Origin: Aquibacillus halophilus
Lineage (GTDB): Bacteria > Bacillota > Bacilli > Bacillales > Amphibacillaceae
Direction of reading: 5' to 3'
DNA: 64,000 nucleotides
NCBI RefSeq assembly: GCF_009649745.1
Contig: NZ_WJNG01000003.1
Coordinates: forward strand, 148,877-212,876
The translations under genes and the position numbers were made by a program. Every line of letters starts with the position of its first letter. The stretch's first letter is position 1. Below, piece after piece: positions 26,631 to 36,039 of this stretch. The notes under the pieces were generated by a model, which searched no databases, had not been told where the DNA came from, and saw only the letters and a program-made list of their open reading frames with translations.

Positions 26631-27158
26631 ATGGGAGAAGAAGAACTTAATCAACTATATTTAAAACACAAAGGGAGGGTTTATAATCTCGTACTTTATT
26701 ATGTGAAAGATCCTTATTTATCAGAAGATATTGCTCACGAAGTTCTTCTCAAATGTTATTTTAATCGCGAAAAATTTAGTGGTCACTGTTCCATCAATAC
26801 GTGGATGAATCGAGTTACCGTTAACCATTGTATTGATTATTTGCGCAGTAGCCATATGAAAAAAATAACGCCTTCTGAGAATATTGATTCTTTACTTAAT
26901 CAACAATTAACCTTAGAAGACACCGTAGTGATATATATTGATAATGAGAATCTTAGAAAACAAATTGATCTACTCCCTTCTATCTATGTAGAAGTTTTAA
27001 ATCTTTATTATTTTAAGAACTATTCGATAAAGGAGATCCATAGTGTCTTGAAATTAAATGTTTCTACCGTTAAAACCAGATTATATAGAGCAAAAAAAAC
27101 CTTAAGGAAAATGTATGATAATGATGAGGAATTTAGCACTTTGATTAGTTCTCGGTAA
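26631..27158 (+). CDS. ECF-family RNA polymerase sigma factor
   Basis: A 175-aa sigma factor. Region 2 (about 8-75) includes LYLKHKGRVYNLVLYYVKDP, EDIAHEVLLKCY and INTWMNRVTVNHCIDYLR. Region 4 (about 110-165) includes LPSIYVEVLNLYYFKNYSIK and the recognition helix LNVSTVKTRLYRAKKTLRKM. ECF genes usually have an anti-sigma partner downstream; none is present here, only a repeat fragment and a small lipoprotein, so control may be at transcription or by a partner elsewhere. Confidence 0.88.
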   Translation: MGEEELNQLYLKHKGRVYNLVLYYVKDPYLSEDIAHEVLLKCYFNREKFSGHCSINTWMNRVTVNHCIDYLRSSHMKKITPSENIDSLLNQQLTLEDTVVIYIDNENLRKQIDLLPSIYVEVLNLYYFKNYSIKEIHSVLKLNVSTVKTRLYRAKKTLRKMYDNDEEFSTLISSR

Positions 27159-27239
27159 ATTTAATGGTATAAGAGTTTAACAAATGATTGTCGATTACAG
27201 CGATTCTATTTTTGTATTTGAATAATTATTAGAATTTTA

Positions 27240-27300
27240 TGTTAAAACAATGTGTGAACAGATGTACTTAAATTAACGACGCAGGTTAGTGTAAGAAGAC
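27240..27300. repeat. Cargo intergenic repeat, internally deleted
   Basis: GTGTGAACAGATGTACTTAA, ATTAACGACGCAGGTTAGTG and TAAG: start and end modules joined with the hairpin centre missing. A smaller relic (TGTACTTACAGTAACG) is near 26258. Confidence 0.55.
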
Positions 27301-27320
27301 TTGAGGGGGAATACAAGAAA

Positions 27321-27674
27321 ATGAAGAAATTTATAATTTTTAGTTTTCTAGTTATACTGCTAGTCTCTTGTAGTCGGAGCGAAAAGGATAATTACGCTTT
27401 AGTTCATTCTGAACTGTTACCTGATGAGAATGACCATTATTCATTAGAGGCAGTCGGAAAAGAAATTACATTTGAAATACTGCAAGAGAAGGATATAACT
27501 AATGTAAGCCCAATTACAAATTCAGACTCCTATGAATTTTTGAACAAGCAATATCCACAACTTGATATAAAAGAAAAACCCGCTTTTATATTATTTGATG
27601 TTAATGGATTGGCGCTAAAAACGTATGATTACAATGAATTAATAAATTTCTTACAAGACAATCAAATTGAATAG
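27321..27674 (+). CDS. Small lipoprotein
   Basis: A 117-aa protein with a lipoprotein signal (FSFLVILLVSC, Cys17). The mature part has no recognised domain; the C-terminal AFILFDVNGLALKTYDYNEL vaguely recalls thioredoxin-fold-like small lipoproteins. GAGGGGG lies upstream of ATG 27321. A repeat relic follows its stop near 27680-27715. Function unknown. Confidence 0.6.
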   Translation: MKKFIIFSFLVILLVSCSRSEKDNYALVHSELLPDENDHYSLEAVGKEITFEILQEKDITNVSPITNSDSYEFLNKQYPQLDIKEKPAFILFDVNGLALKTYDYNELINFLQDNQIE

Positions 27675-27726
27675 CATTAGTTATTAAGCTAATGGGGGCT
27701 TTACTTTAATAAGCTAAATGATCAAA

Positions 27727-27774
27727 GACCTTCAATTCCACCTTTTTAAACTGGTGTATGTTGAAGGTCCTTTT
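27727..27774 (+). terminator. Terminator hairpin
   Basis: GACCTTCAA (27727-27735) pairs with TTGAAGGTC (27761-27769), followed by CTTTT. Symmetric enough to act in both directions. Confidence 0.7.
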
Positions 27775-27955
27775 ATATAGCAAAAATACTGCCATTTCTT
27801 AAAAGGATTAAATTACAAAATATACACTTCAAACGCTTACCTGTAAACAGACGCTAAATTATCGCTTCTTTTCGCCACATTAACAAAAGGTATGTATTAT
27901 AAATCTGTAACATATGTTGAGCTAATTTTTAGCGGAAAGGGAGTTTATAAGTAAG

Positions 27956-28531
27956 ATGAAGTTAACAATAGGTCAATTCAAAAGATTATATAGTGTCGTA
28001 AAAGAAGGAGATCCCTCTTGTTTAAAGGGGGTGTTCTATTCAACGAGTAAAGAAGAACTTTTACGAAAAGCTGTCAACCCATCAAAATACTTAAACGACA
28101 CCAGGCTATTGGATATTATTTGGGAAGGGGAAGGTCTTTATCATATCTGGCATGATCAAGGTAATCTTAAACTTGTTAATAGCATTAGAGCTTTTGAAGG
28201 AACAACAGGTATGAATCACAAAATTTATTTGGGTAATCAGGAAGAGATAAAGAATGCTGTTGTAGAAGAGTTAAGTAATATAAATTCGAACTTTCTTTAT
28301 ATGGTTTGGCAGATAGACCAATTTGCGCAAATGACTGGAAAGTATAGAGACATAATCTTACTCGAGTCTTGCCTTAGTAATCGAAGACTTTCTGAGTCAG
28401 AAGTGTTTGAAATACTTCATTTCGAAGTAAAAGCCCCTGAATTTTATCGCGTTTATGAAATAAGAGAATTGGCACCTGAAGATTTAGCTGAATACTTTGT
28501 TCAAAAGAATTTGAACCATCTTTTAGTATAA
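27956..28531 (+). CDS. Hypothetical cytoplasmic protein
   Basis: A 191-aa protein without signal or membrane segment. It begins LTIGQFKRLYSVVKEGDPSC; the central part (WEGEGLYHIWHDQGNLKLVN) and the C-terminal acidic helices give no family I can name. The upstream GGAAAGGGAG is 13 nt from ATG 27956, slightly long. It follows a terminator, so it is probably expressed alone. Confidence 0.6.
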   Translation: MKLTIGQFKRLYSVVKEGDPSCLKGVFYSTSKEELLRKAVNPSKYLNDTRLLDIIWEGEGLYHIWHDQGNLKLVNSIRAFEGTTGMNHKIYLGNQEEIKNAVVEELSNINSNFLYMVWQIDQFAQMTGKYRDIILLESCLSNRRLSESEVFEILHFEVKAPEFYRVYEIRELAPEDLAEYFVQKNLNHLLV

Positions 28532-28827
28532 AAAGATATGGGAGTTAACTATTTTGGAAACTGTCTCCTATACTTATTGGGAATCCTCAAACCATATTAA
28601 CATTAGTAGGAAAAATAAAGAGTAAAATTACCCTAAAATAACATGTAGACAACGATGGTGCAAACAACATAGTTTAACAAAGGTATTAGAAGTGATTAAT
28701 TATTTTATTTCCATTAAAGTGTCTTGTTTAAGTAGAAAGAAGAAAAGTCAGCAGTGCCATTTGTTGCGCAGTACAAGAAAACTATTCAATAGAAAATAAT
28801 AATCCATAATTAGCATGATTGTAGAAA

Positions 28828-28878
28828 ACCTATGCCTAATTCCCTCGGTAAAGATAAGGAGGATTAGGCTTTTTTACT
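28828..28878 (+). terminator. Terminator-like hairpin, copy 1
   Basis: GCCTAATTCCCTC pairs imperfectly with GGAGGATTAGGC, followed by TTTTTT. A near copy lies at 29868-29912. Confidence 0.7.
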
Positions 28879-28898
28879 TCAAAACCGTTGACATACTT

Positions 28899-29729
28899 CT
28901 ATTGGTAAATGCGTTGACGTAGCCTGCTAAATTCCTTGGCGTAAAGTGGTAAAAAAGATGGGAAGGGTGGTAAAATCTCTTGACTGTATTCACCTGCTAG
29001 CAAAACATCATAAATTTGTATTCGATCACTAGTATCTTCAACTGTTTTGTCATTAAATATTTCTGCAGCAGTTAACTTTATATTTTCTGTTTCTTTAGGA
29101 AATTCATTTTCAACTAATAAATCTGCGATTTTGCATTCACCTACTTTAACTCCGTAAAATGTAAATTCCATTTTAGTTAAATCTGTTAATGTATAACTAT
29201 TTCTAAAAGAATTAATATTAAAAACATAAAATAGATTTTTCTTCACCCTTAACGGCTAATAAATCATAATAGCCCCTTTAAGAATCTCATCAATATCTAC
29301 AAAATTAAAATCTGCTAACTCTTGAGTGTACTTGGTATCCTCTTTTAAGAGTTTAATATAAGGAGAATACATTTTTATGAAGGTAAAAGAGCCATTTACT
29401 GCATCAACTTTATAGCCTTAAAAAGTACTAATTTTGCTCTATTCTCTTCGCTATTTGCAAAATCTACAAAATCTGATAACAGAATATTGGTGATAGTAGA
29501 TTTTAACAAAGAATCCTTAGATTTTTCTACACCAGCACTGCCTGTTAAAGAGATACTTGCTTTTATCAATGACAAAAAGTTTCCCCACTACAACTTTTCC
29601 CTCTGTAGATCTATTGAGCTTATAAGCAAATTTCCCACTATCTTCATCGACAACCTCAATATTTCCTCCATAATAAATCTGTTAAAAATCAGTTGCGAAA
29701 CCTTCATCAAAATAAATAACCTTGTACAT
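28899..29729 (-). pseudogene. Decayed minus-strand gene, possibly DUF6414-like
   Basis: From an ATG at 29729 (AAGGAG upstream) the frame reads MYKVIYFDEGFATDF, hits TAA, then continues QIYYGGNIEVVDEDSGKFAY. Further stops and shifts occur to about 29250, after which a 115-aa frame (28899-29246) supplies the C-terminal part: FYVFNINSFRNSYTLTDLTK, then DVLLAGEYSQEILPPFPSFL. The opening resembles DUF6414 proteins as I recall them; the match is tentative. Confidence 0.6.
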
Positions 29730-29867
29730 CGCCCATTCACTCCTTTTGCTTTCTATAAAATAAGATTCAATTAATATAATCAATAATCCAGAATATACAC
29801 AAATTAATTTGGCATATTATTACAATTTTTTTAGCCCCTTCAACAATCCGACCCGGTGTTGTATATT

Positions 29868-29912
29868 ATAAGCCCAATTCCTCGCTATAAATAAGGAAGG
29901 ATTAGGCTTTTT
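29868..29912 (+). terminator. Terminator-like hairpin, copy 2
   Basis: GCCCAATTCCT with AGGAAGGATTAGGC and a T run. It is similar in sequence to the hairpin at 28828, the two flanking the decayed gene between them. Confidence 0.65.
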
Positions 29913-29939
29913 TTATCTTTTAATATATTTTAACGTGTT

Positions 29940-31039
29940 AAATCTACACTTTCCTGACGCTATCCATTGGTAAAGGGTGTAGACAATGAGTGGTAAAACT
30001 CGATTCAACCATTAAAATATGACAATGGTACACTTCATTGGGTGTATTCATTCGGATACAAACAACTCAATTAAGAAAAAGAGTACATCAATATGCTCCT
30101 TGTCAGAAGTCAAAGAGTTTCCAGAGATCTTACATTGGTACTTTCTGGGTGTTGCAACTTTTAAAAATAGAAGAAATTATTTTTCGCTTTTACTCGCCAT
30201 CATTTTGGCAACAAGGTATTATCTTGAAAAGAGCAGTATGGGAGGTGGAGGTAAGAGTAAGGTGCAATTGTCAGGTGCAATAACTCGATTCACAAATTAA
30301 AAGTACCTCTATTTTCATTACCTGGAATATAAATTCTTTATTTACTTATAGTAGTGGAGAAGCACTAATTGGTTTTAAGGTAATGAGAATGATTATTATT
30401 TTGTTTGTAAACATAATCTATTTCCATCGATAATTGTTTTGAAAAAAAAATTTTACATTTTTTTTGGGTAGGTGGTTTCCTTTTTACCCCTTAAGTCAGT
30501 ATAACAATAGTAAGAGCAATTTTTAGAAAGGGATGGTGCTACAACATATTTGGGAAAGCTAATTATATAATAGAGGATTCAGTTTCAGTGGATAGTGTCA
30601 TTTTCACACAAAAAATTTAAAAAGGGAAGCTATATCCGAAGTTATTCAATCACAAAATATATCAGATTTTGTCAACCCAATCGTTATATCTTAAACCTCG
30701 ATACCATTTAACGTAAAAGGATATTTATTAGAGATACTTGATAAGTTATTAGAATTAAGTGAAGAGGGTAAAAAGTCCCTTCCAAATTTAAGACAATTAG
30801 TGAAGTTCCATACAAAGGACATTAATGTACCAATATGTGTAGTCCATTGCAGATAGTTTGTCGGGTTTTCAACTTAAAAAAATCATAATGTGTAATTTGC
30901 AGTTAGGTGTTATACAAATATTTATAGATTCAAAAGGTGTTGCTAATAACACGAGTTTCAGTATCCAAAGAAGAGCAAGGAAATTTGATTAAAAAGAGTA
31001 ATTAGAGATAAACATCAATTAAATAAGGAGATGAATTAA
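29940..31039. other. Decayed cargo between the small-gene array and the tns module
   Basis: Only broken frames. One at about 30700-30835 reads IPFNVKGYLLEILDKLLELS then EEGKKSLPNLRQLVKFHTKD, clearly former coding sequence, ending at TAG. Two overlapping 80-93-aa frames at 30019-30300 look unlike real proteins. No intact gene seen. Confidence 0.5.
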
Positions 31040-31918
31040 TTGAGTAACAGTAGCAAAAATCAAAAAACAGAAAGTAAATCTATTAAAATCGAAAGTATTG
31101 AAAAATTCACGCTCAGTCAGATGAAAAGTTCTTTCCCATTTGAGGTAGCTTATATTGACCACACACAATCGGATATTGATTTAGTGAATACTAAGAACAG
31201 AACAGTCCTTGGACGGCCGTGGTTAACTCTCTTAATAGACGAGTCATCAAGAAGCGTGCTTGCATTAACTTTGAGCTTAGATTCACCATCATTTGTATCT
31301 AATATGAAGGTAATTCGTGAGTGCGTATAAAAACCATTCAGATCCTAACAACTAATAATAGATAGTGGCAAAGAATTTAGAGATAGGGATTTTATGACTC
31401 TCTCAGAGAAATACTCAATGCAATCAATATTTCGCTAAAGGAAAAGATATTGTATCCAACATTTGAAAGAGTGTTTAAAAGTATAGAACAAGATAGTGCC
31501 TAGTGTCTATAGAACACTTTCAAAAGTTGTCAGACATGAAGTGGAAAATGTAACTACATTACCCCTTGAAGATTTGAAAAATAATTTACTTCAACAATTT
31601 TTCAAAATGTATGATCAAACAAAACAACAAGAGTTAAATGGTATGAGCCCTAGAAAAGCTTTTTACAATCATATATATGAAGGAAAGAGAAATGCAACAT
31701 ATGATGAAAACTTTAAGGTAATGACTTGTGTTAGACCTAAAATAAGGACCAGAAGAGTAATTCTGTATAAAGATATCAAAATCAATGGTAATTACTACTG
31801 GTCAAAAGAACTCATTAATTTGGGTGAACAGAAGCTGCCGGTTAAATACGATCCGCAAGATACAAGCATAGCTTATCCATACATTGGTAATGAGTGGCTA
31901 AGACTGCTTTGTAAATAA
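31040..31918 (+). pseudogene. Truncated tnsB transposase remnant
   Basis: Two frames match parts of the intact TnsB domain at 33385. The first (31040-31330) has AYIDHTQSDIDLV around the first catalytic Asp, then RPWLTLLIDESSRSVLALTL. After a stop, IDSGKEFRDRDF near 31363-31395 is the second-Asp region. The second frame (31496-31918) ends with YYWSKELINLGEQKLPVKYD, as in the intact copy. The TnsA-like and N-terminal DNA-binding parts and the catalytic Glu region are missing. It is a relic of another related element or an older module. Confidence 0.85.
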
Positions 31919-32027
31919 TAGAACTATTTTTTGGTTTCGTCTGAAGAATGAAAAGGCACTCTATGACAAACAAAATGGAATATTTTTCATTACATGCGGA
32001 ACAATACCTCAAAACGAGGTGGCTCAA

Positions 32028-33404
32028 TTGGGTGAAAATATTTTGATTAGTAATAGAAGTGTTCTATACAATTTAAAACCCATTGGAATAGGGACAGAGA
32101 TGGTAGAGAGCCTGACTAGCTACCTATCGAGATTGGCATTTGAGCATAGCACAACAGTTGGGCAATTGGTAAACAAATTAATAATTCCAGCTAAGAGTAA
32201 GGTACATCTTATTCGAAGTAGTGAATTTGGGGGTAACCGATTTTATGAAGGGGCAAAAACAATAAATGGATATATGGATTATGCCTCTAATATAATTTAT
32301 GCTTTGGGAAAATTAACAAGTAGAACAGACTTACAAGAACTTACTTTAGTAAATTTGAAAGGTGTTATTCCATTAAGGGGGTTATTTAAGCAGTCATTAA
32401 CATGGTGCCCGGTTTGCATCAAAGAGTGGAGAGATGATAAAAGCACAGTTTATTATCCTCTAATTTGGTACTTAAAGCTTATCAGTGTATGTCATAAGCA
32501 TTCCTGCTATTTAACAGATACATGTCCTCATTGCAATAAACAACAGGATATTCTAAGGAGGCAATCATTAATTGGGATTTGTCAGCACTGTTTTCAACGA
32601 TTTGATTTGGTTCCTTTTACTGAAGAATTTTCTGGAGATAAGGAGTGGCAGAAGTACGTCGTTAGGAATGTTAGTTCCTTGTTATCATATGAGGGAAGAT
32701 TAATTTCTGATAGGAGCTCATTTCTAGTTAACAATCTAAATCGTATCTGTGAAGAAGTATTCGATGGGCGTATAACTAATTTTAGTAAACAACTAAACTT
32801 TGCGGAAAGTTCTATAAGAGGGTGGCTGAGTGGAGAAGTCACACCATCATTAGAAAAACAAATTTTTATTAGCCATAGATTAAGCATAAAGATTGAACAA
32901 TTACTATTTGACCCCCTCAACACTGACGAAATTGATGTTATAGTGCAAGAAAAGAAAGAAGAAGTATTGAAGTCAACAAATGATAAAAGAAAGATAGATC
33001 ATGATTTTGTAAAAAAGCAATTAGAAAAAATAATCCAGAGTAGGGAATCTATCTCCATGTCAGAAGCTGCTGAAAAAATAGGAGTCAATAAGCGAACGCT
33101 TTATAGAAACTTTCGAGACCTTTGTATTCAAATATCACAGAAGCATAAAGAATACCTTGGAGAAAGAAAACTTCAGAGAATAATGGATTTAAAAGCACTT
33201 ATAGAGAATAGTTTTATAGGGTTATGTGAGCAAAGAATTTATCCGAGCAGAAGAAAAATGGAGCATGTAATGGATAAACCAGGAGTATTGAAAGAAAGGG
33301 AGTTACAACACCATTGGAAGGGACTATTGATAAAAAGTGACCTACTAGAGGGTGAACTAATAGAGGAAGGTGAAGGGAATGGTAATGAACTCAACAGAGT
33401 TTAA
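32028..33404 (+). CDS. TniQ/TnsD-family target-selection protein (tniQ-1)
   Basis: TniQ/TnsD proteins bind a target DNA and recruit TnsC and the transposase. The protein (458 aa from TTG 32028 behind GAGGTGG; a GTG three codons earlier is possible) has the TniQ N-terminal motif MVESLTSYLSRLAFEHSTTV and zinc-binding cysteines in WCPVCIKEW, CHKHSCYLTDTCPHC and GICQHCFQ. The C-terminal half has DNA-binding helices such as SMSEAAEKIGVNKRTLYRNF. It overlaps tnsAB by 20 bp, so the two are coupled. It is shorter than tniQ-2 by one C-terminal helical module. Confidence 0.88.
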   Translation: MGENILISNRSVLYNLKPIGIGTEMVESLTSYLSRLAFEHSTTVGQLVNKLIIPAKSKVHLIRSSEFGGNRFYEGAKTINGYMDYASNIIYALGKLTSRTDLQELTLVNLKGVIPLRGLFKQSLTWCPVCIKEWRDDKSTVYYPLIWYLKLISVCHKHSCYLTDTCPHCNKQQDILRRQSLIGICQHCFQRFDLVPFTEEFSGDKEWQKYVVRNVSSLLSYEGRLISDRSSFLVNNLNRICEEVFDGRITNFSKQLNFAESSIRGWLSGEVTPSLEKQIFISHRLSIKIEQLLFDPLNTDEIDVIVQEKKEEVLKSTNDKRKIDHDFVKKQLEKIIQSRESISMSEAAEKIGVNKRTLYRNFRDLCIQISQKHKEYLGERKLQRIMDLKALIENSFIGLCEQRIYPSRRKMEHVMDKPGVLKERELQHHWKGLLIKSDLLEGELIEEGEGNGNELNRV

Positions 33405-36039
33405 TGAATGGGCTGAAAAATTAGCTTTATCTGATGAAACAAAAAGAGAAATAGAAAAGATAAGAAATTCTCCTCCGGCTAGGCGAGTTGGTGGTGGTAA
33501 AAAAAACGTTAGCGGAAGATTCAGTAGTAAAAAAATGGGAGTAACGATTCAATTTGAGAGCCATAAAGTGGAATATCCATATTTACATATGCTTGAGTAT
33601 GATGAAAATGTAATAGAATTCTACGATCAACCCCCTTCGATTAAGCTACTAAGCACTGCTAAAAGTGGAAAAAATCATGGATATATGTACACGGCAGATT
33701 ATTTTGTAATAGAAAGAGAAAAAGCTTATTGGGTTGAGTGTAAAACAGAGGAAAAGCTAATTAAATTATCTCAAGATAATCCAAATAGGTATTATTTTGA
33801 TCAAAACTGGGAATATGTCCCTCTGAGAAGTTATGCAGAAGAGTTTAATCTAGGTGCTAGAGTGTTTTCTTCCAAAGAAATAAATTGGAGACTCTATAGG
33901 AATTTGCTATTTCTTAAGGATTATTTCAATGATATGAATAAACCAGATAAAGAGGTGATAATCAGCATTAAACAAAAAATACTTTCTTCTCCAAATATCA
34001 CTCTACACGACTTGCTGGAAAGTACAGAAGTAGAAAGTTATACAATTGATGATGTTAATGCATTAATAGCGTCACAAGATTTATATGTCGATTTGTATAA
34101 TTCTGTGTTAAGTGAACCTAAAGATGTTAAAGTATTTTTAAATAAAGAACAAAGTAAAAGTTTGTCAATGTTGGATAAAAAATCGTCGGATTCTTTTATT
34201 TCAAAAAAAATTGATTTGAAAGCTGGGAGCAAAATTCTATGGGGAGAGAAAATATTTACTATTAAAAATATTGGAGGAGATACAGTTTTCTTAGCCTCCC
34301 ATGACAAAACTTATACTGAACTACCCTTAAACATATTTGAAAACTATGTAAGAGAGGGATATATCAAAGGTAGACAGGAAAAGTCAACTGTTCCTGCTGT
34401 TACTAAGAAAATTATGAAAGCAAATGAAGATGATTTAAAAATAGCTAATAAGAAGTATGATGTTGTAAAAAAATATTTAAATGGTGAAGAACTAGAATTA
34501 ATTGATGTAACTGATAGAACTATTAGAAATTGGGTTAAAAGTTACAAAGATGCGGAATTAAAATATGGGAGTGGATATATAGGTCTTCTACCAAAGAACA
34601 AAGAGAAGGGAAACAAAAAGCACAAGATGCCTCAGGAATCTATAGATTTAATGAACGAATTTATTACAAATAGCTATGAGACCATAAAAAATAAACCAGC
34701 AAGTATTGTACATGGCGAATTGTCAAATTTATGTGAGGAAAAAACGCTTCATGTACCATCATATCAGACTTTTTGCACAGCGATAAAAAAAAGAAGTAAT
34801 CACTCTTTGACAGAAAAAAGACAGGGAAGCCGTGCCGCATATGTGTACGAAAACTTTTATTGGGAGCTTGAATTTACAACACCAAAACACGGTGATAGAG
34901 TTTTTGAACTTGTACACATTGACCATACTGAACTTGATATAGAGCTTGATATTAATGGAAAGGACTCAAAACGTCCCTGGTGTACTTTTATGATTGATGC
35001 CTTTTCAAGGAAAATTCTTGCGTTCTATTTATCATTCGAATCACCATCGTACAGATCTTGCATGATGGTAATTCGAGAGTGTGTAAAGAATCATAGTCGT
35101 TTGCCAGATTGTATTGTACTTGATGGTGGGAAAGAATTTAATAGCATTTATTTCGAATCATTATTAGCCAGATACGAGATTCACAAGAAGGAGAGGCCAG
35201 CTGCTAAAGCAAGGTTTGGAAATGTCGTGGAACGATTATTCGGAATTGCAAACAAAACGTTGATCCATGCTTTACTAGGTAATACACAGCTCATGAAGAA
35301 TGCTCGTCAAGTCACAAAAACAGTTAATCCTAAAAATCATGCAATATGGAAATTCGAAGAGTTTTATAAAATGATGAAACATTGGGTAAATGAGATTTAC
35401 GATAACAAGCAAAATCCATCATTAGCCAAAACTCCTAAAGATGCTTTTGCACAATCACTACTAAATACAGGTAATCGTCCTAGTTCTTTAATTCCATATG
35501 ACCAAAATTTTATTATTATGACATTACCATCTCCAAAAGGAAAGACTAGAAAAATCCAAATTGGAGGGATCAAAGTTGATAATAGGTTGTATTGGTCTGA
35601 TAAGTTTCTTGATCCCAAAACCGAAGGAAAAGTTGTAGAAGTACGTTATGACCCATTTAATTTAGGAATTGCTTTTGTGTTTATAAACAAAAAATGGGAG
35701 AAGTGTACTTCCGAATATTTTGCTCAGTTTAATGGTAAGACAGAAAAAGAGTTACAACTAATTACGGAGCAGTTGAAAGAAGAAAGAAGAAGTTACTCTC
35801 GTAATATTAGAATTTCAACGCAGATGGTTGCAAATTATATACAAGAGTTGGAAATAAGAGAAAAAGATATGGAAATTGAAAAATTTGAACAAGAAAAGGA
35901 AGTTCGAAAACAGCATTTAGAGGTAGTAAATAATAATCCAGATATTGAATCAACAACTATTGAAGAAAAGTATGTTGAAAATGAAATCGAGGATGAGGAG
36001 CTAGAGTACTATGAGGATATGGAGGAGCTAGGCTTATGA
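33385..36039 (+). CDS. TnsA-TnsB fusion transposase
   Basis: This 884-aa protein joins the two Tn7 transposase activities. The TnsA part (about 20-200) is an endonuclease that cuts the 5' ends, with E71 (MLEYDENV), D105 (YTADYF) and ECK ending at K120. The TnsB part (about 380-800) is a DDE integrase that cuts and joins the 3' ends: D513 (HIDHTE), D580 (LDGGKEF) and E616 (NVVERLFG), with D580 and E616 separated by 35 residues. A charged Glu-rich tail follows, a likely TnsC contact. ATG 33385 follows AAGGG; nearby in-frame starts exist. It overlaps tniQ-1 and shares ATGA with tnsC. Confidence 0.93.
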   Translation: MNSTEFNEWAEKLALSDETKREIEKIRNSPPARRVGGGKKNVSGRFSSKKMGVTIQFESHKVEYPYLHMLEYDENVIEFYDQPPSIKLLSTAKSGKNHGYMYTADYFVIEREKAYWVECKTEEKLIKLSQDNPNRYYFDQNWEYVPLRSYAEEFNLGARVFSSKEINWRLYRNLLFLKDYFNDMNKPDKEVIISIKQKILSSPNITLHDLLESTEVESYTIDDVNALIASQDLYVDLYNSVLSEPKDVKVFLNKEQSKSLSMLDKKSSDSFISKKIDLKAGSKILWGEKIFTIKNIGGDTVFLASHDKTYTELPLNIFENYVREGYIKGRQEKSTVPAVTKKIMKANEDDLKIANKKYDVVKKYLNGEELELIDVTDRTIRNWVKSYKDAELKYGSGYIGLLPKNKEKGNKKHKMPQESIDLMNEFITNSYETIKNKPASIVHGELSNLCEEKTLHVPSYQTFCTAIKKRSNHSLTEKRQGSRAAYVYENFYWELEFTTPKHGDRVFELVHIDHTELDIELDINGKDSKRPWCTFMIDAFSRKILAFYLSFESPSYRSCMMVIRECVKNHSRLPDCIVLDGGKEFNSIYFESLLARYEIHKKERPAAKARFGNVVERLFGIANKTLIHALLGNTQLMKNARQVTKTVNPKNHAIWKFEEFYKMMKHWVNEIYDNKQNPSLAKTPKDAFAQSLLNTGNRPSSLIPYDQNFIIMTLPSPKGKTRKIQIGGIKVDNRLYWSDKFLDPKTEGKVVEVRYDPFNLGIAFVFINKKWEKCTSEYFAQFNGKTEKELQLITEQLKEERRSYSRNIRISTQMVANYIQELEIREKDMEIEKFEQEKEVRKQHLEVVNNNPDIESTTIEEKYVENEIEDEELEYYEDMEELGL

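Noticed and set aside
30019..30300. Two overlapping frames of 93 and 81 aa
   Set aside because: No ribosome-binding site, low-complexity unlikely composition, and both frames overlap in decayed cargo.
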